A stretch of 64,000 bases of DNA from assembly GCF_000204055.1 (NCBI RefSeq), contig NW_006768781.1:145392-209391 (forward strand). The letters run 5' to 3'. Made by a program: the position numbers and the translations under genes. The notes under the pieces were generated by a model. It did no database searches, was not told the DNA's origin, and worked only from the letters and a program-made list of their open reading frames with translations. Each line of letters starts with the position of its first letter. Position 1 is the stretch's first letter. Below, piece by piece: positions 52,631-64,000 of this stretch. Origin of the DNA: Melampsora larici-populina 98AG31 (taxonomy: Eukaryota > Basidiomycota > Pucciniomycetes > Pucciniales > Melampsoraceae).

Positions 52631-55600
52631 ATGTCGACGAACCCTGCATCGAAGGCACCTCCTGAGCCACCACCTCACTCGACAAAAGGGACGGTCGACG
52701 ACTATAGATCCAACAAATTCCAACTGTCTATGCCCGCGTACGTTAAAGGCTCGGTCGACACACTCAAAGCCGACGGTTCTAATTATACCAAATGGGAGTT
52801 CAAGATTGGTAGATGTGTGGATCGAGTGACCAAGACGACTGATTACTTGTCTAAAGATGGAATGAAGACGATCGATCCTGACGGCGATGCTGTTATTTAC
52901 TCTATGATCGAACTGGTCGTACCTTTTGAGATTCAACACCGACTGTCTGGTTCCGCCAAAGACGCAATCCGTACCATCCGAAGTCTGTTCTTCTTTCCGA
53001 GTCGTAGTGGTCACATGGCTACGTGGAAGGAAGTGTTGGAGGTCAAGTACGACGACGTGTCAGACATCGGTGATTACTTCCGAAAAATAGACCAGAAGGT
53101 CTCTGACCTGGAACGAGCTGGTTTTGAATGGAATAAAGATGTGGTCACTGGCGTCTTATACCAACTTGGTCTTGGGAACGCTTTCACGAACGTCAACAAC
53201 ACCCTCAATGCACGCTTGAGAGCCACACCAACCAATCCAATCTCTGCTCGAGAAGTTGAAGAAGCTATTCGTGCTGAGAAGCAGATACACCAGACCGACA
53301 ATATCGCACCCGCCTTCAGTCAGTTGGATCTCAATGCTTTTAATTCAAACCCGTTGAGACGTGGTGCTGTCAATACTGGAAACACCTATCGGCCAGCTGC
53401 TCTCACTACGCCTGGACGCGGTAGAGGCGTGTTCAATTACGCTCCACAACCACCCTATCGTGTGTCAACACCAACCAGAACCTTACAATTGACTCCCAAG
53501 GTCGTACCACCAACTCCTGGTGTCCCGTCAAAATTTCATCCATCCTTGTATAATCAACATTCACCATGCTTTATTTGTCACAACGTTGGACATTGGTCGG
53601 ATACCTGCCCTACAAGATATCCTTGTGCCGCCACCACTACGCCTTCTGTCGCTTCGTCTCAACCTCACCAATCAACTAGTCGCAGTACTCCAACTCAACC
53701 CCGTTCTTTCACTTTAAATCTTATTGATGCAAACGGTACGGCATTTGCCGTCGAGGCGACTGGAGTTGAAGATGATGAAGGACCCCTACCCGAAGGCGTG
53801 TGGGCGTCGGAGGGCACTTTGACCGAAGTATGGGATGCTCAGGACGAGGGCGTGAGTGATACCGGTGCAACGCACATGGTGACTGGAAAACTCTCGCACT
53901 TAACTGACATCCGCGCTTTATCCAGACCGATCCCAATATCGGTGGCGACAAAGGCTCCTAAAGCCTACGTCACGCATGTGGGGACGATGCATATCAAGAG
54001 TGACACTGGGAAACCGATCGCCATTCACAACACCTACTATTCACCACTGGCCAGCAGTACGCTCATATCAATTCCTCAAATAGTTAACTCGGGAGGAACG
54101 TGGAAAGCTGAGGATGGGAAAATGGAAATCAAGTTTCCCTGTGGTGGTGTTGTTTCCTCAGTTTTGAAAGAGCGTCGTTGGACCATTCCTGTAATGCAAG
54201 CTTCGGCACGTGACTGTTTGAAACTCGCACCAAAGTCCCAAATTGTGCAACAACCACCGTCACTCATGGCCACGAGAGCGACCAACGCTGGTGCGCCACC
54301 TGCCGTGAACGAGGCACTGAAATGGCACTGCCGTTTTGGTCATACCAGTATGCGTAACATTCAAAGAATGATAAAGCATGGTATTGTCTCGGGCATTCCT
54401 GAACAAATCGACAAGACACCGTTCACATGCTTAGACTGTATTTCAAGCAAAAGTCTACGATCTATCACCCTGACGTCATCTGGCAATCGACTCAAGCCTC
54501 TAGAGTTGATAGTGAGTGACGTCGCCGGTCCTTATGAGGCCTCAGCCAATGGGGCTCGCTATATGATCAACTTCCGTGATGTAGCCACGACATACACAGA
54601 ATCAACATGTGTAGCTCGACGAGACCAAGTTCCGCAAATGTTCTTCGATTTTGTGGAACGAATGGAAAGGCAAACCGGATTGAAAGTGAAATCACTGCGA
54701 AGTGATGGAGCTGGTGAATATACATTCAAGGCAATGAACACGTGGTGTGCAGCACGTGGAATCATTAACCACCAGACAAACCGATACGAACATCACCAGA
54801 ACGGCAAGGCTGAACGGTCTATTCGCACCATCTCAGACATGGGCCGTACTATGTTGCATGCGGCAAATTTTTGGGGAGAACATGTGGGCGTACGCACATG
54901 CAGCTGCGTCTCATGTACATAACCGGATACCCAATGCTGCTACTGGGCTCAAAACACCTTACGAGCTGATGTTTGACAAGAAGCCTCATTTAGATTACCT
55001 GCGAACATTTGGGGAACCTGCTGTAGTTCATATTCCATGTGAAATACGACGCAAACTTGATGTTCGCGGTAAACTGATGTTGATGATTGGTTACCCTCGC
55101 GGTAAGAAGGGATGGACGTTCTGGGACCCTGAGACTAAGGTTACAGCAACTGTCGATTCTTCTCTTGCGCGATTTTTTTCTGATGGGCCTCCTCTGCCTC
55201 AACCAACCAACACACCCGAACCACCAACCGAAGTTACCTCAGATATCAAAAAGTCAAAGGGCAGTCTCAAATATGTCTTGAATGCCCTGCGACTTGGTGC
55301 TTTCGATGGTGAAGTCGCCGTTGAAGAACAAGATGCATTAGTTGAGATGATCGAGACTCAATCATCGCCGTACGGGATTATTCCTAAATCTTATACGGAA
55401 GCTATGCGACTTCCCGAAGCTGATAAGTGGAGAGAAGCATGTCTTGAGGAACTGCGACGATTCACTGACATGGGTGTGTGGGAAGTGAGCGACCCGCCGC
55501 AAGGTCAACAACTCACAGACTTGAAGTGGGTTTTTACGATCAAACGAGACGGGCGATTCAAAGCTCGACTCGTTGCGAAAGGTTACTCGCAGGTTGAGGG

Positions 55601-56894
55601 TGTAGACTTCACGGAGACCTTTGCACCTACTGCACCTTTTGCAGCACTTCGAGTAGCGCTAGTGATAGCGGCATACTATGGACTTAAGGTGCACGGTTTT
55701 GACGTCATTGCGGCTTATCTAAACAGCCCAATGGATCACGACGTCTGGGTGAAGGCACCTCCGGGTTTCAAAATGGCTAGGGCAATGAAATTACTCAAAG
55801 CTTTGTATGGTACAAAACAAGGAGCTAGATGCTGGTGGAAATTCATGGAGGAAAAGCTACGAGCACTAGGCTTCCAACCTAGCCAATTTGATCCTAGTTT
55901 CTATGTATTGAGACGTGGAGGAAAGATATGTTTGATTTGGTTACATGTAGATGATGGTTGTGTTGCTAGCGACTCAGATGATTTGTTACGAGAAGTAGAA
56001 AGAGAACTCAGCTCACAAATTGAGATAAGATGGGAGAATGACTTGAGGAACATTGTAGGCGTGAACATTGAGCGACGATCAACTAATCACTTCGTTTTGT
56101 CTCAGCCTGATCTAGCGAACAAGATAGTCAAGGACCATATCGACCTCCTATTGACATTCTCCGCATCAAAGCCGGTACCACCGAATCTGTCCCTGACAAC
56201 ACCCACCGATCAACCTCCCCTTAATAGCCAACGGTATCTCCAGATTGTGGGAGCTGTGAGTTACCTAGCAGTAGGGACTAGGCCAGACCTCGCCTTCCCT
56301 GTCAACTTCCTAGCTAGGTACTTGAAGTCTCCTCAACACGAGCACTGGAACGCGGTAAAACACCTACTGCGGTACGTTCGTGACACAGCTAACATGGGAC
56401 TGGAAATTGATCCTAAGACGAAAACATTTCGTCGACCTGTGGAAACGTTCGTGGATGCCAACTGGGGAGGGGAATTCGCAAGATCGACTTATGGCCACGT
56501 GACAAGATTGTACGGTATACCAATTGCATGGGTCTCTCGACACCAAGGGTGTGTGGCAACATCCACGTGCCACGCCGAGTTTATGGCCATTGGTGCTGCA
56601 TGTAGGGATACTATCTGGCTGAAATCTCTTATTCAAGATATTATCCCACAAATTGGAACTCCGTTAATACTGGGCGACAACAAATCATCAATACATGTTT
56701 CGAAGGACAACGCAGCTAACAAAAGAACCCGTCATACTGAGAGGGAATTCTACTACATCAACGAACAACTGTACAAAAAGAAAGTCGATCTAGAATGGAT
56801 TCCTGGAAGTGAACAATTGGCAGACACCTTTACTAAAGCGTTAGGTCCTCTGAAATTCAAGGAAGCTAGGGAACAGTTGGGAGTGCGTAGATGA
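52631..56894 (+). pseudogene. Copia 2 Gag-Pol, one +1 shift at a homopolymer
   Basis: The first frame (52631-54922) has UBN2-type Gag (TLKADGSNYTKWEFKIGRC), a zinc knuckle (CFICHNVGHWSDTC), protease (VSDTGATHMVTGK), GAG-pre-integrase (WHCRFGHTSMRN) and integrase up to SDVAGPYEAS and LRSDGAGEYTF. The second frame carries the integrase end, RT (FKARLVAKGYSQVEGVDF, YGTKQGARCWW, LIWLHVDDGCVA) and RNase H (FVDANWGGEFARS, CHAEFMAIGAAC, LGDNKSSIHVS), ending at 56894. The change of frame is +1 and maps to the run tttttgggg (54868-54876), where loss of one base would join them. The rest is intact, so the element is young but probably disabled, unless the base is an assembly error. Confidence 0.9.
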
Positions 56895-57027
56895 TTGTGA
56901 TGTTTTGAGTTTGAGTTTGGTTTGTTTTGTTGTGGTTGTCTTGTGTTGTACTTGCTCGTCTTTGTTTCTTTCTTTGTTTCTTTCTGTTTCTCTGAGAGGA
57001 TAGGCTTTGTCTTGCCGTGGGGGGGGG

Positions 57028-58157
57028 TGTTATGGCCAGAGGCCATAGGTGGCTAGGCATGAGAAGTGGGGCCACGTCTACGACAAAGCTCGGGGCTTAG
57101 GTTTGGGGTCTTATCTTATAGTCGCACCACTCCTCGATATTCCGGCTCTCCACCATTCACTACACAAAATGTCATCTTTACCGGGCGGTAAAGAAAACTA
57201 CTGACATAGAAAAGTCCTGAGGCAACAGGAAGAGAGCTAAAAATCTGAAAAAATATGCACCTTGTTCCTAGATGTTGGGGCGTCATGACGAGTATTTTTT
57301 TGTATTTCACACACCAATATTGGTTAATGTACTAACAATAAAGGCTGAGAATCATCAAAAACCCACCTGTAACAATACCTGAAATTTGGCCCTTGACTTT
57401 GAAGACAGGATTTTGGAATCTTCAAACATCAATAACTTTTGCGGTTCTGAATCAAATCACTCGATTTGAAGTGCATTCAAAAGGTGAGCCTTTCCTCTAC
57501 ATTTTTCATTGAGACATCACATCTGTAGCTGGTCTAAAAAAGTTCCTACAGAGCTATTCATGCAGAACTGTTTGAACATATGTAGAGTGTTTAAATGACT
57601 AGATAGCACCTTACTAGCATTATGAAGTGTGAAGGAGAATAGTTCAGCTTTTGAATGAACCAGAAATCGAGTTATTTGGAGCAGAATTGCAAAAGTTATT
57701 GAAGTTTTTAGACCACAAAATATTGCCTTCATACTCATGACCCAAATTTCAGGTATTGTTACATGTGAGTTTTTGATGATTTTCAGCGTTTATTGTTAGT
57801 ACATAAACCAATATCTGTGTGTAAAATACAAAAAAATACTCATCATGACGCCCCAAGATCTAGGAACAAGGTGCATATTTTTTCAGATTTTTAGCTCTCT
57901 TCCTGTTTCCTCAGGACTTTTCTATGTCAGTAGTTTTCTTTACCGCCCGGTAAAGATTACATTTGGTGTAGTGATTGGAGCCGGAACATCGAGAGAGTCC
58001 ACAGAGTGCTCACCTGAGATTCTGTCACTACAGGTTAGCATCTCTTATCTTGTTTCTCTTCCATTTACGTGTTGTGTGCTATGTCTGCAATCCATACCAT
58101 TGGAGCCGGAACATCGAGAGAGTCCACAGAGTGCTCACCTGAGATTCTGTCACTACA
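57028..58157 (+). repeat. 3' LTR of Copia 2, split by a palindromic element
   Basis: It is preceded by a run of nine G (57019-57027), the polypurine tract. It is interrupted at the second half of ccatt|ggagccgg by 57158-57973. Otherwise it matches the 5' LTR closely, with a small difference in ttctctgtctattt against ttctcttccattt. Confidence 0.9.
57158..57973. mobile_element. 816-bp palindromic element, copy 2
   Basis: Same ends, same length and nearly the same sequence as 6590-7405, flanked by att (57155-57157 and 57974-57976). The pair shows that this family has moved recently, once into a transposase exon and once into an LTR. Confidence 0.93.
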
Positions 58158-58239
58158 GAAGGGAGAGACACATGAAAGGATCAGATCCGCTAAAAAACAT
58201 GGCAGGATGCGGGCCGAAGGTCTGGTATGTTCAATTCGA

Positions 58240-58400
58240 AGTCGGACAGCTGTCAACATACTGGCATGGGTATTGACAAAGTTTGAGTCATAAACTAGGT
58301 TTTGAACGGGTTTTTGCCTGCCGAGTTAAAATCGGACGCAACACATTTATCACAAAAATTACCATTGATTCTCACAACAGCTGTAAGTTTGGCTGAAGAG
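58240..58400 (-). repeat. KDZ-end-like fragment
   Basis: On this strand cttacagctgttgtgagaat resembles the flank at 2867, while the other side (gacagctgtcaa, gttttgaacgggtttttgcctg, cgagttaaaa) resembles the complement of 13735-13810. It appears to be a short derivative carrying both outer ends of a KDZ relative. It helps place the true KDZ termini outside 2917 and 13724. Confidence 0.45.
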
Positions 58401-58424
58401 AGAGTTTGTAGAACAGAGTCAATG

Positions 58425-60723
58425 CAAACTTAACTAAGTCCCAGTCTGGACCTAACCACCAACTCCAGAGAGGGACTTACGCGCTATCTCGAAATTCTGG
58501 CGTGAGATCCCTCGGTACATTGCTCTTTTTTCTTGCATCACCATTTCTCGCGAAGTACCATTACCAACCTCCCATAACCTCATAATGAAAAATGAGCGCA
58601 TGCTTCTCAACTAAAACGGCCCTCTCTCAAAATTTCCTTATCATAATTTGTTCTCATATTATCCCAAAAAAAGGAACTGGGACATCCACCGGGGCCAAAA
58701 GCTTACACACGTCATTCTGATGCTGCGCGTCAGAAAGGTTTGCGTCTCCTCAATTAATGTTATGAGTCGACCAAACAACAGTTCTTGCTCGCCAAGAGTC
58801 TTAAAAAGAATGCATTGTTGGGCGACAGCCTGCTCAACAAACAACATCATGTCAAAAGGTCAGCATTGATCTTTGTTGACCACAAAAGCAATGCGCCACT
58901 CGCTATATCTATTCCACTTCTTGTCACCAAGGGTAGTAAGCGCAGATGCTAAGTTCATCCGCCTGAGAAAGAAAGCAATAATTTTTGATAAAAAGAACAT
59001 AGGTTCTTTGTATCAATTCTGCAATGAATCAAGAATAGAACAAGTTGAAGCTTTTCATCTAATGATAATATTGTCTTTTTAGTTTCTCACAGGAATTCTG
59101 TTCGACGACTCAAACAATCAACACTCAAGATTCGATACTGTACGCCTAACCTAACTAAGTCCCTCTTGGACGAACGAGTAGTCGAGAGAGGGACTTATAG
59201 CTTATCCACAGATTTTGGCGTGTGAGCCTGTGGACCTTTGGCTGGGGCACTTTTCAATCTGATACACAGCATAATCCTGCTTACAAAAATCCCCCGGACC
59301 CAAGAAATGGATTGTTCTGTGAGCTGTCCTACATACACTGGGTTTTCTACATAAACACTCACCCCCAGGAAGGTCATCAAGATATTGATTGAAAAAATCC
59401 AGTCTCATGTAAACTTCCAGTGTGGCTGCTGCGAGTTTTCAACAAGTTTGACAGGTTGGGCAAAAATGAGGAATTTTTATCTCGAAGCTGTCAATTACGT
59501 AAATATGGTGACTCCTTTGGAGCTTAATGATCACGAGCAACTATTCAGATTTATCGAATCGATGTACTTATAAATTGCGAGGCGTTGAGGCTTCCCCTGT
59601 TGAGGTTGGAAAGTGTAGAGACTCGTATGAGGAATCCTCTGGTATGGATAGGTTTCAAAAGATCTCAAAGTCAAAACCGAGTGCTATTCACTCAATGTCC
59701 TCTCCCTTCCAAATTCATTCAAATCAATTGAAGAGATCGAAGGAAAATTTGAGAGTTTCTCAAATGACAGGAGTAGAAGACTCTCTGACGCCTCCGCAGC
59801 AAGTTACAGAGGATGCAATTTCCCAAAAAATTGGGCTTGAATAACTCAGTATCCATTTGGATTAGGAGGGTGAGACTGGCACAGGTGTATGTAGGGCAAT
59901 TCAGAGAAGGGTGCATTTCTTGGGTCTGGAGGATTTTTGTAAGCAGGATTATGCTGTGTATCAGATTGAAAAGTGCCCCAGCCAAAGGTCCACAGGCTCA
60001 CACGCCAAAATCTGTGGATAAGCTATAAGTCTCTCTCTCGACTACTCGTTCGTCCGAGAGGGACTTAGTTAGGTTAGACTGTACGCCATCAAGGTCGACT
60101 TTTCATTATGTCATTGGCAAGCATAATCGAGTGAAGTCAAGCGTTCTGTTGATCTTCAGATCGGGCCACGATACTTACCTGGTATAGATTTCAATCCCTG
60201 TATTTGTCATTTTCAATCGACTTCAACATCGTTGAATACAACAAATCGATCTCAGACCTTGGATAAAGAACCATCAGGATTGGGTATAATGGTGCGATGA
60301 GAAGTGTCGTTTCGTGGAATTATCGAAATTCTCTCGTTTCAGTCAGAACAGCAGTTTGTCTAAAACTATTTCAAGGTTTAGTACAATGATTTTGGTGTTT
60401 TGAGTGCAAATTTGGGTTTTGGTCGCCGCAGTTCTCTTGAATGTCCTGTACGGCCCGGGTGGATGTCCCATTTACCTTTTTTGGGATAATATAAGAACGA
60501 ATTATGATAAGGAAATTTTGAGAGCGGGCCGTTTTAGTTGAGAAGCATGCGCTCATTTTTCATTATGAGGTTATGGGAGGTTGGTAATGGTACTTCGCGA
60601 GAAATGGTGATGCAAGAAAAAAGAGCGATGTACCGAGGGATCTCACGCCAGAATTTCGAGATAGCGCGTAAGTCCCTCTCTGGAGTTGGTGGTTAGGTCC
60701 AGACTGGGACTTAGTTAAGTTTG
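58425..60723. mobile_element. MULE-like palindromic element, outer (2299 bp)
   Basis: Ends caaacttaactaagtcccag and its complement extend as inverted repeats of roughly 270 bp (58425-58700 with 60450-60723), flanked by the 9-bp duplication gagtcaatg (58416-58424 and 60724-60732). A 9-bp duplication with long TIRs is typical of Mutator-like elements. No transposase is seen; the interior open frames have no recognisable family. Confidence 0.82.
59146..60077. mobile_element. MULE-like palindromic element, nested (932 bp)
   Basis: Ends ctaacctaactaagtccctc and its complement, with inverted arms of about 145 bp (cttatccacagattttggcg, ggcacttttcaatctgatac), flanked by actgtacgc (59137-59145 and 60078-60086). 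It shares the taactaagtccc ... gagagggactta end pattern with the element it sits in, so the two belong to one family group. It is non-coding. Confidence 0.85.
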
Positions 60724-60773
60724 GAGTCAATGTCACTCATGAGTTGTTGAACAATCACGATTCACAGTCCTGT

Positions 60774-60811
60774 GAGGTGTATATGTACAATCTGTATGTA
60801 CACACCTCTAT
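60774..60811 (+). promoter_or_regulatory. Inverted repeat upstream of LEU2
   Basis: gaggtgtatatgtacaatctgtatgtacacacctc can pair over most of its length, 130-170 bp before the LEU2 start. It could be a dimeric factor site. The MULE ends only about 50 bp further upstream. I saw no Leu3-type ccggnnccgg site. Confidence 0.35.
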
Positions 60812-60942
60812 AATAATTTTTGCAAATTACCCAGGACAAGACTTTTTTTAGACTCCGAAAGTCCATTCGCAAAAGCCAGCCGCATCTATCCCCCTCTCAA
60901 CGCAAGCTCTCGAACGATCTCACTTGACACAACTCAAACAAT

Positions 60943-62390
<1,448 letters not shown>

Positions 62391-63978
62391 AGTCATTTTG
62401 AAACTTTTACACCATATCTCCTATTTGCCATTTCTCATTGTATGCACTAGAGCTGTCTGCTTGGCAGCGATAAAATACCTGGGCAATAGTATAGTGACCT
62501 TGAGAAATTGCGAGGACCATCTCACTCACAGTCTTCAGATGATTCTCATTTATACTAACACCCGGTTCCAACGGTGCCAGACCTCCAAAGTTTGGTGAGA
62601 TTGCTGCTGTTTTGAGAATACCAATTCGCAACCCTCTCATTAGTTCGCTCGACTCAATCTTGTCATCGTGCCCATCCTTTACAAGCGATAGGCTCACCTC
62701 ATAATTGATTATATCAAACGCCAAGCAAATATTCGCTGACAATTGCAGACAGACACTTCCACAACAAAACAACGGTGATCGTGGGCAGGTACGGCAATTG
62801 TTGAAATTAGTAAGTGTACTCTTGGTCAGACCAGCTTCCTGGAAAGCGCTATGGCATCCTGATGCATTGTCTGTTTACCGTCAGAAAGCTTTGGGTCTAC
62901 AACCACGATCGCGGTAGGTCATCAGTTTAAAACTCAACTTGTCGCTGGCATGATTGCTGGAGGCTTATATGCATCACTTTTACACACCTAACAATGTAGC
63001 CAGGGTGTCTCGATTCCACTATTGCAAACGAGTTTTCGAGAGCATATAAACACTGCAGCCGACGGCAATCTCAGTGACGCTGTATCACAAGTTATCGGTC
63101 AGGACTAACGCACTTAGATCAGGCAGGAAGCAAGGTTGGCTGACATTATATTTGCTTGGTACAAAATTATCGGCTTCCGCGTCGCCAGCCTCCGTGCTTG
63201 ATAACACCCTTGACACACATAGTCCAGCTTGCACTCGGGACGGTGACTAGCTCAAGTCACAAAAGGCTGTCTCTACTCCTTGTACGAGGGGTGAGTTAAA
63301 CAGCTCATAAAAGTCTCAACCGGTTCGAAAACAATAAACACAGACCAAATACATAGACTCCGATGATGCTCACCGGACGACCAACTTGAGAAGATGCAGC
63401 GCAAGTTGACGTTGATTATAGAACGATAACTGTTTATTACCTTGTACCCAAAAAGCAATTGACTTGCAAGGTGAGTAAATTTGATCATTGTGTTCAAAGA
63501 AGCCAAATTCACCATAGTTCCTCACTCTATCTTCTCGACTTGATTTGCAGGACGACCTGGACCGGGTTCTCCCTTACACTCCACCATCACATTTTCTTTC
63601 ACACCAAGAATCCACATTGTCGGCCCTGGTGCACCTTTTTCATTATAGATTTAACATCACTTGCTTTTTGGCAAGCCAAATTTGCCCAGGTCATATTTGA
63701 GGACGTTGTTCCGCCCAGCTTCACATTATCAGACCATTTTACCCTTTGAAAGGGATCATATAAAGCTCAACCTCTTCTCAAACCGTGTGCTTTTCGCTCT
63801 GCCTTCCACAACAACAATACCTTTTTCTGCAGAATCTTCCTTAAGCTGTTAAACCGCATTTAGCAATCAACTTACCCCTCATTATAGTCACACTTCTTAT
63901 CACTCAGCAAAACCGCATCACACATCTTCATTTGACCCTTCTTCCATTTTTTTTCCTCTTCACTCTATCATCAACAAC
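62391..63978. other. Intergenic region, possible gene relic
   Basis: After LEU2 no complete gene is supported. Short plus-strand pieces (ALSVYRQKALGLQPRSR near 62870; GVSIPLLQTSFREHINTA near 63003) faintly recall the C-terminal helices of NAD-linked hydroxyacid dehydrogenases, but frames are broken and I give this little weight. The stretch from about 63750 (tataaag at 63759, then pyrimidine-rich sequence) looks like a promoter and 5' leader for the gene that begins at 63979. Confidence 0.3.
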
Positions 63979-64000
63979 ATGCATTCTTTCCTTACATTAC
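63979..64000 (+). CDS. Possible start of next gene, cut by window end
   Basis: The first ATG after a TATA-like box and a long CT-rich leader encodes MHSFLTL before the window stops. The hydrophobic start would suit a signal peptide, but seven codons are too few to judge. Confidence 0.25.

Larger units (their letters stand above)
51834..58157 (+). mobile_element. Copia LTR retrotransposon 2
   Basis: LTRs at 51834-52145 (312 bp) and 57028-58157 (311 bp once the palindromic insert and one att are removed) have TG...CA ends. The target duplication is gaagg (51829-51833 and 58158-58162). Internal Gag-Pol is in two frames separated by one shift. It inserted 36 bp outside the CACTA right end. Confidence 0.93.

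Noticed and set aside
54865..54880. Programmed -1 frameshift at a-aat-ttt in Copia 2
   Set aside because: The heptamer fits a -1 slippery pattern, but the downstream frame is +1 relative to the upstream one, so a -1 shift would not reach it; a one-base indel is simpler.
58648..59082. Short ORFs inside the outer MULE-like element
   Set aside because: No transposase motif (no MULE DDE or zinc-finger pattern) and no consistent frame; the element is treated as non-autonomous.
62407..62917. Possible dehydrogenase gene downstream of LEU2
   Set aside because: Only faint, frame-broken resemblance to NAD-dependent hydroxyacid dehydrogenase C-termini; insufficient to call a gene or a pseudogene.

Overview
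The window looks like part of a repeat-rich, intron-rich basidiomycete genome, most likely a rust fungus (Pucciniales). The evidence is short 50-110 nt introns, AT-rich DNA, KDZ, CACTA (Tnp2), Ngaro/DIRS, Gypsy and Copia elements stacked on one another, and lineage-type hypothetical genes. The genus cannot be fixed by eye. Only two conserved housekeeping genes are clear, one near each end: ENP1/bystin (235-1913) and LEU2-type 3-isopropylmalate dehydrogenase (60943-62390). Nearly everything between them (about 59 kb) is mobile DNA and its cargo.

Layout. (1) About 2.9-13.7 kb: a KDZ transposon with roughly 245-bp terminal inverted repeats, a multi-exon KDZ transposase, a divergent HMG-box-like gene on the opposite strand, a Copia-Gag-derived small ORF and a large fold-back array. 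The transposase is split in its last exon by an 816-bp palindromic element. (2) 14402-51797: matching 216-nt CACTG... ends flanked by the 3-bp duplication tga define a composite CACTA element of 37.4 kb. It carries a Tnp2 transposase (minus strand) and at least three plus-strand cargo genes: an acidic hypothetical protein, an F-box protein and a CCHC-type protein. It also contains a decayed second F-box copy. Four large insertions sit inside it: a solo LTR, a palindromic element, a Ngaro-like tyrosine-recombinase retroelement (itself split by an intact Copia), and a 12.4-kb Gypsy (itself split by a 183-bp MITE). (3) 51834-58157: a second Copia, whose 3' LTR holds another copy of the 816-bp palindrome. 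(4) 58425-60723: two nested MULE-like palindromic elements, each with a 9-bp target duplication.

For every coding host interrupted by a later element and with a readable target duplication (KDZ transposase, hypothetical cargo gene, F-box gene, Ngaro RT, Gypsy pol), removing the insert and one duplication puts the two halves back in frame. The insertions are therefore recent relative to their hosts, and the order of events can be read. Two retroelements are nearly pristine: the first Copia (one long 1591-codon ORF, one visible LTR mismatch in 598 bp) and the Gypsy (LTRs of 1737 bp differing at three C/T sites, all CpG, plus two homopolymer indels).

Coordinates of TE ends with target duplications were read base by base. 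Exon boundaries are inferred from GT/AG sites and reading-frame continuity, without transcript evidence. Ngaro outer ends and exact KDZ outer ends were not resolved.
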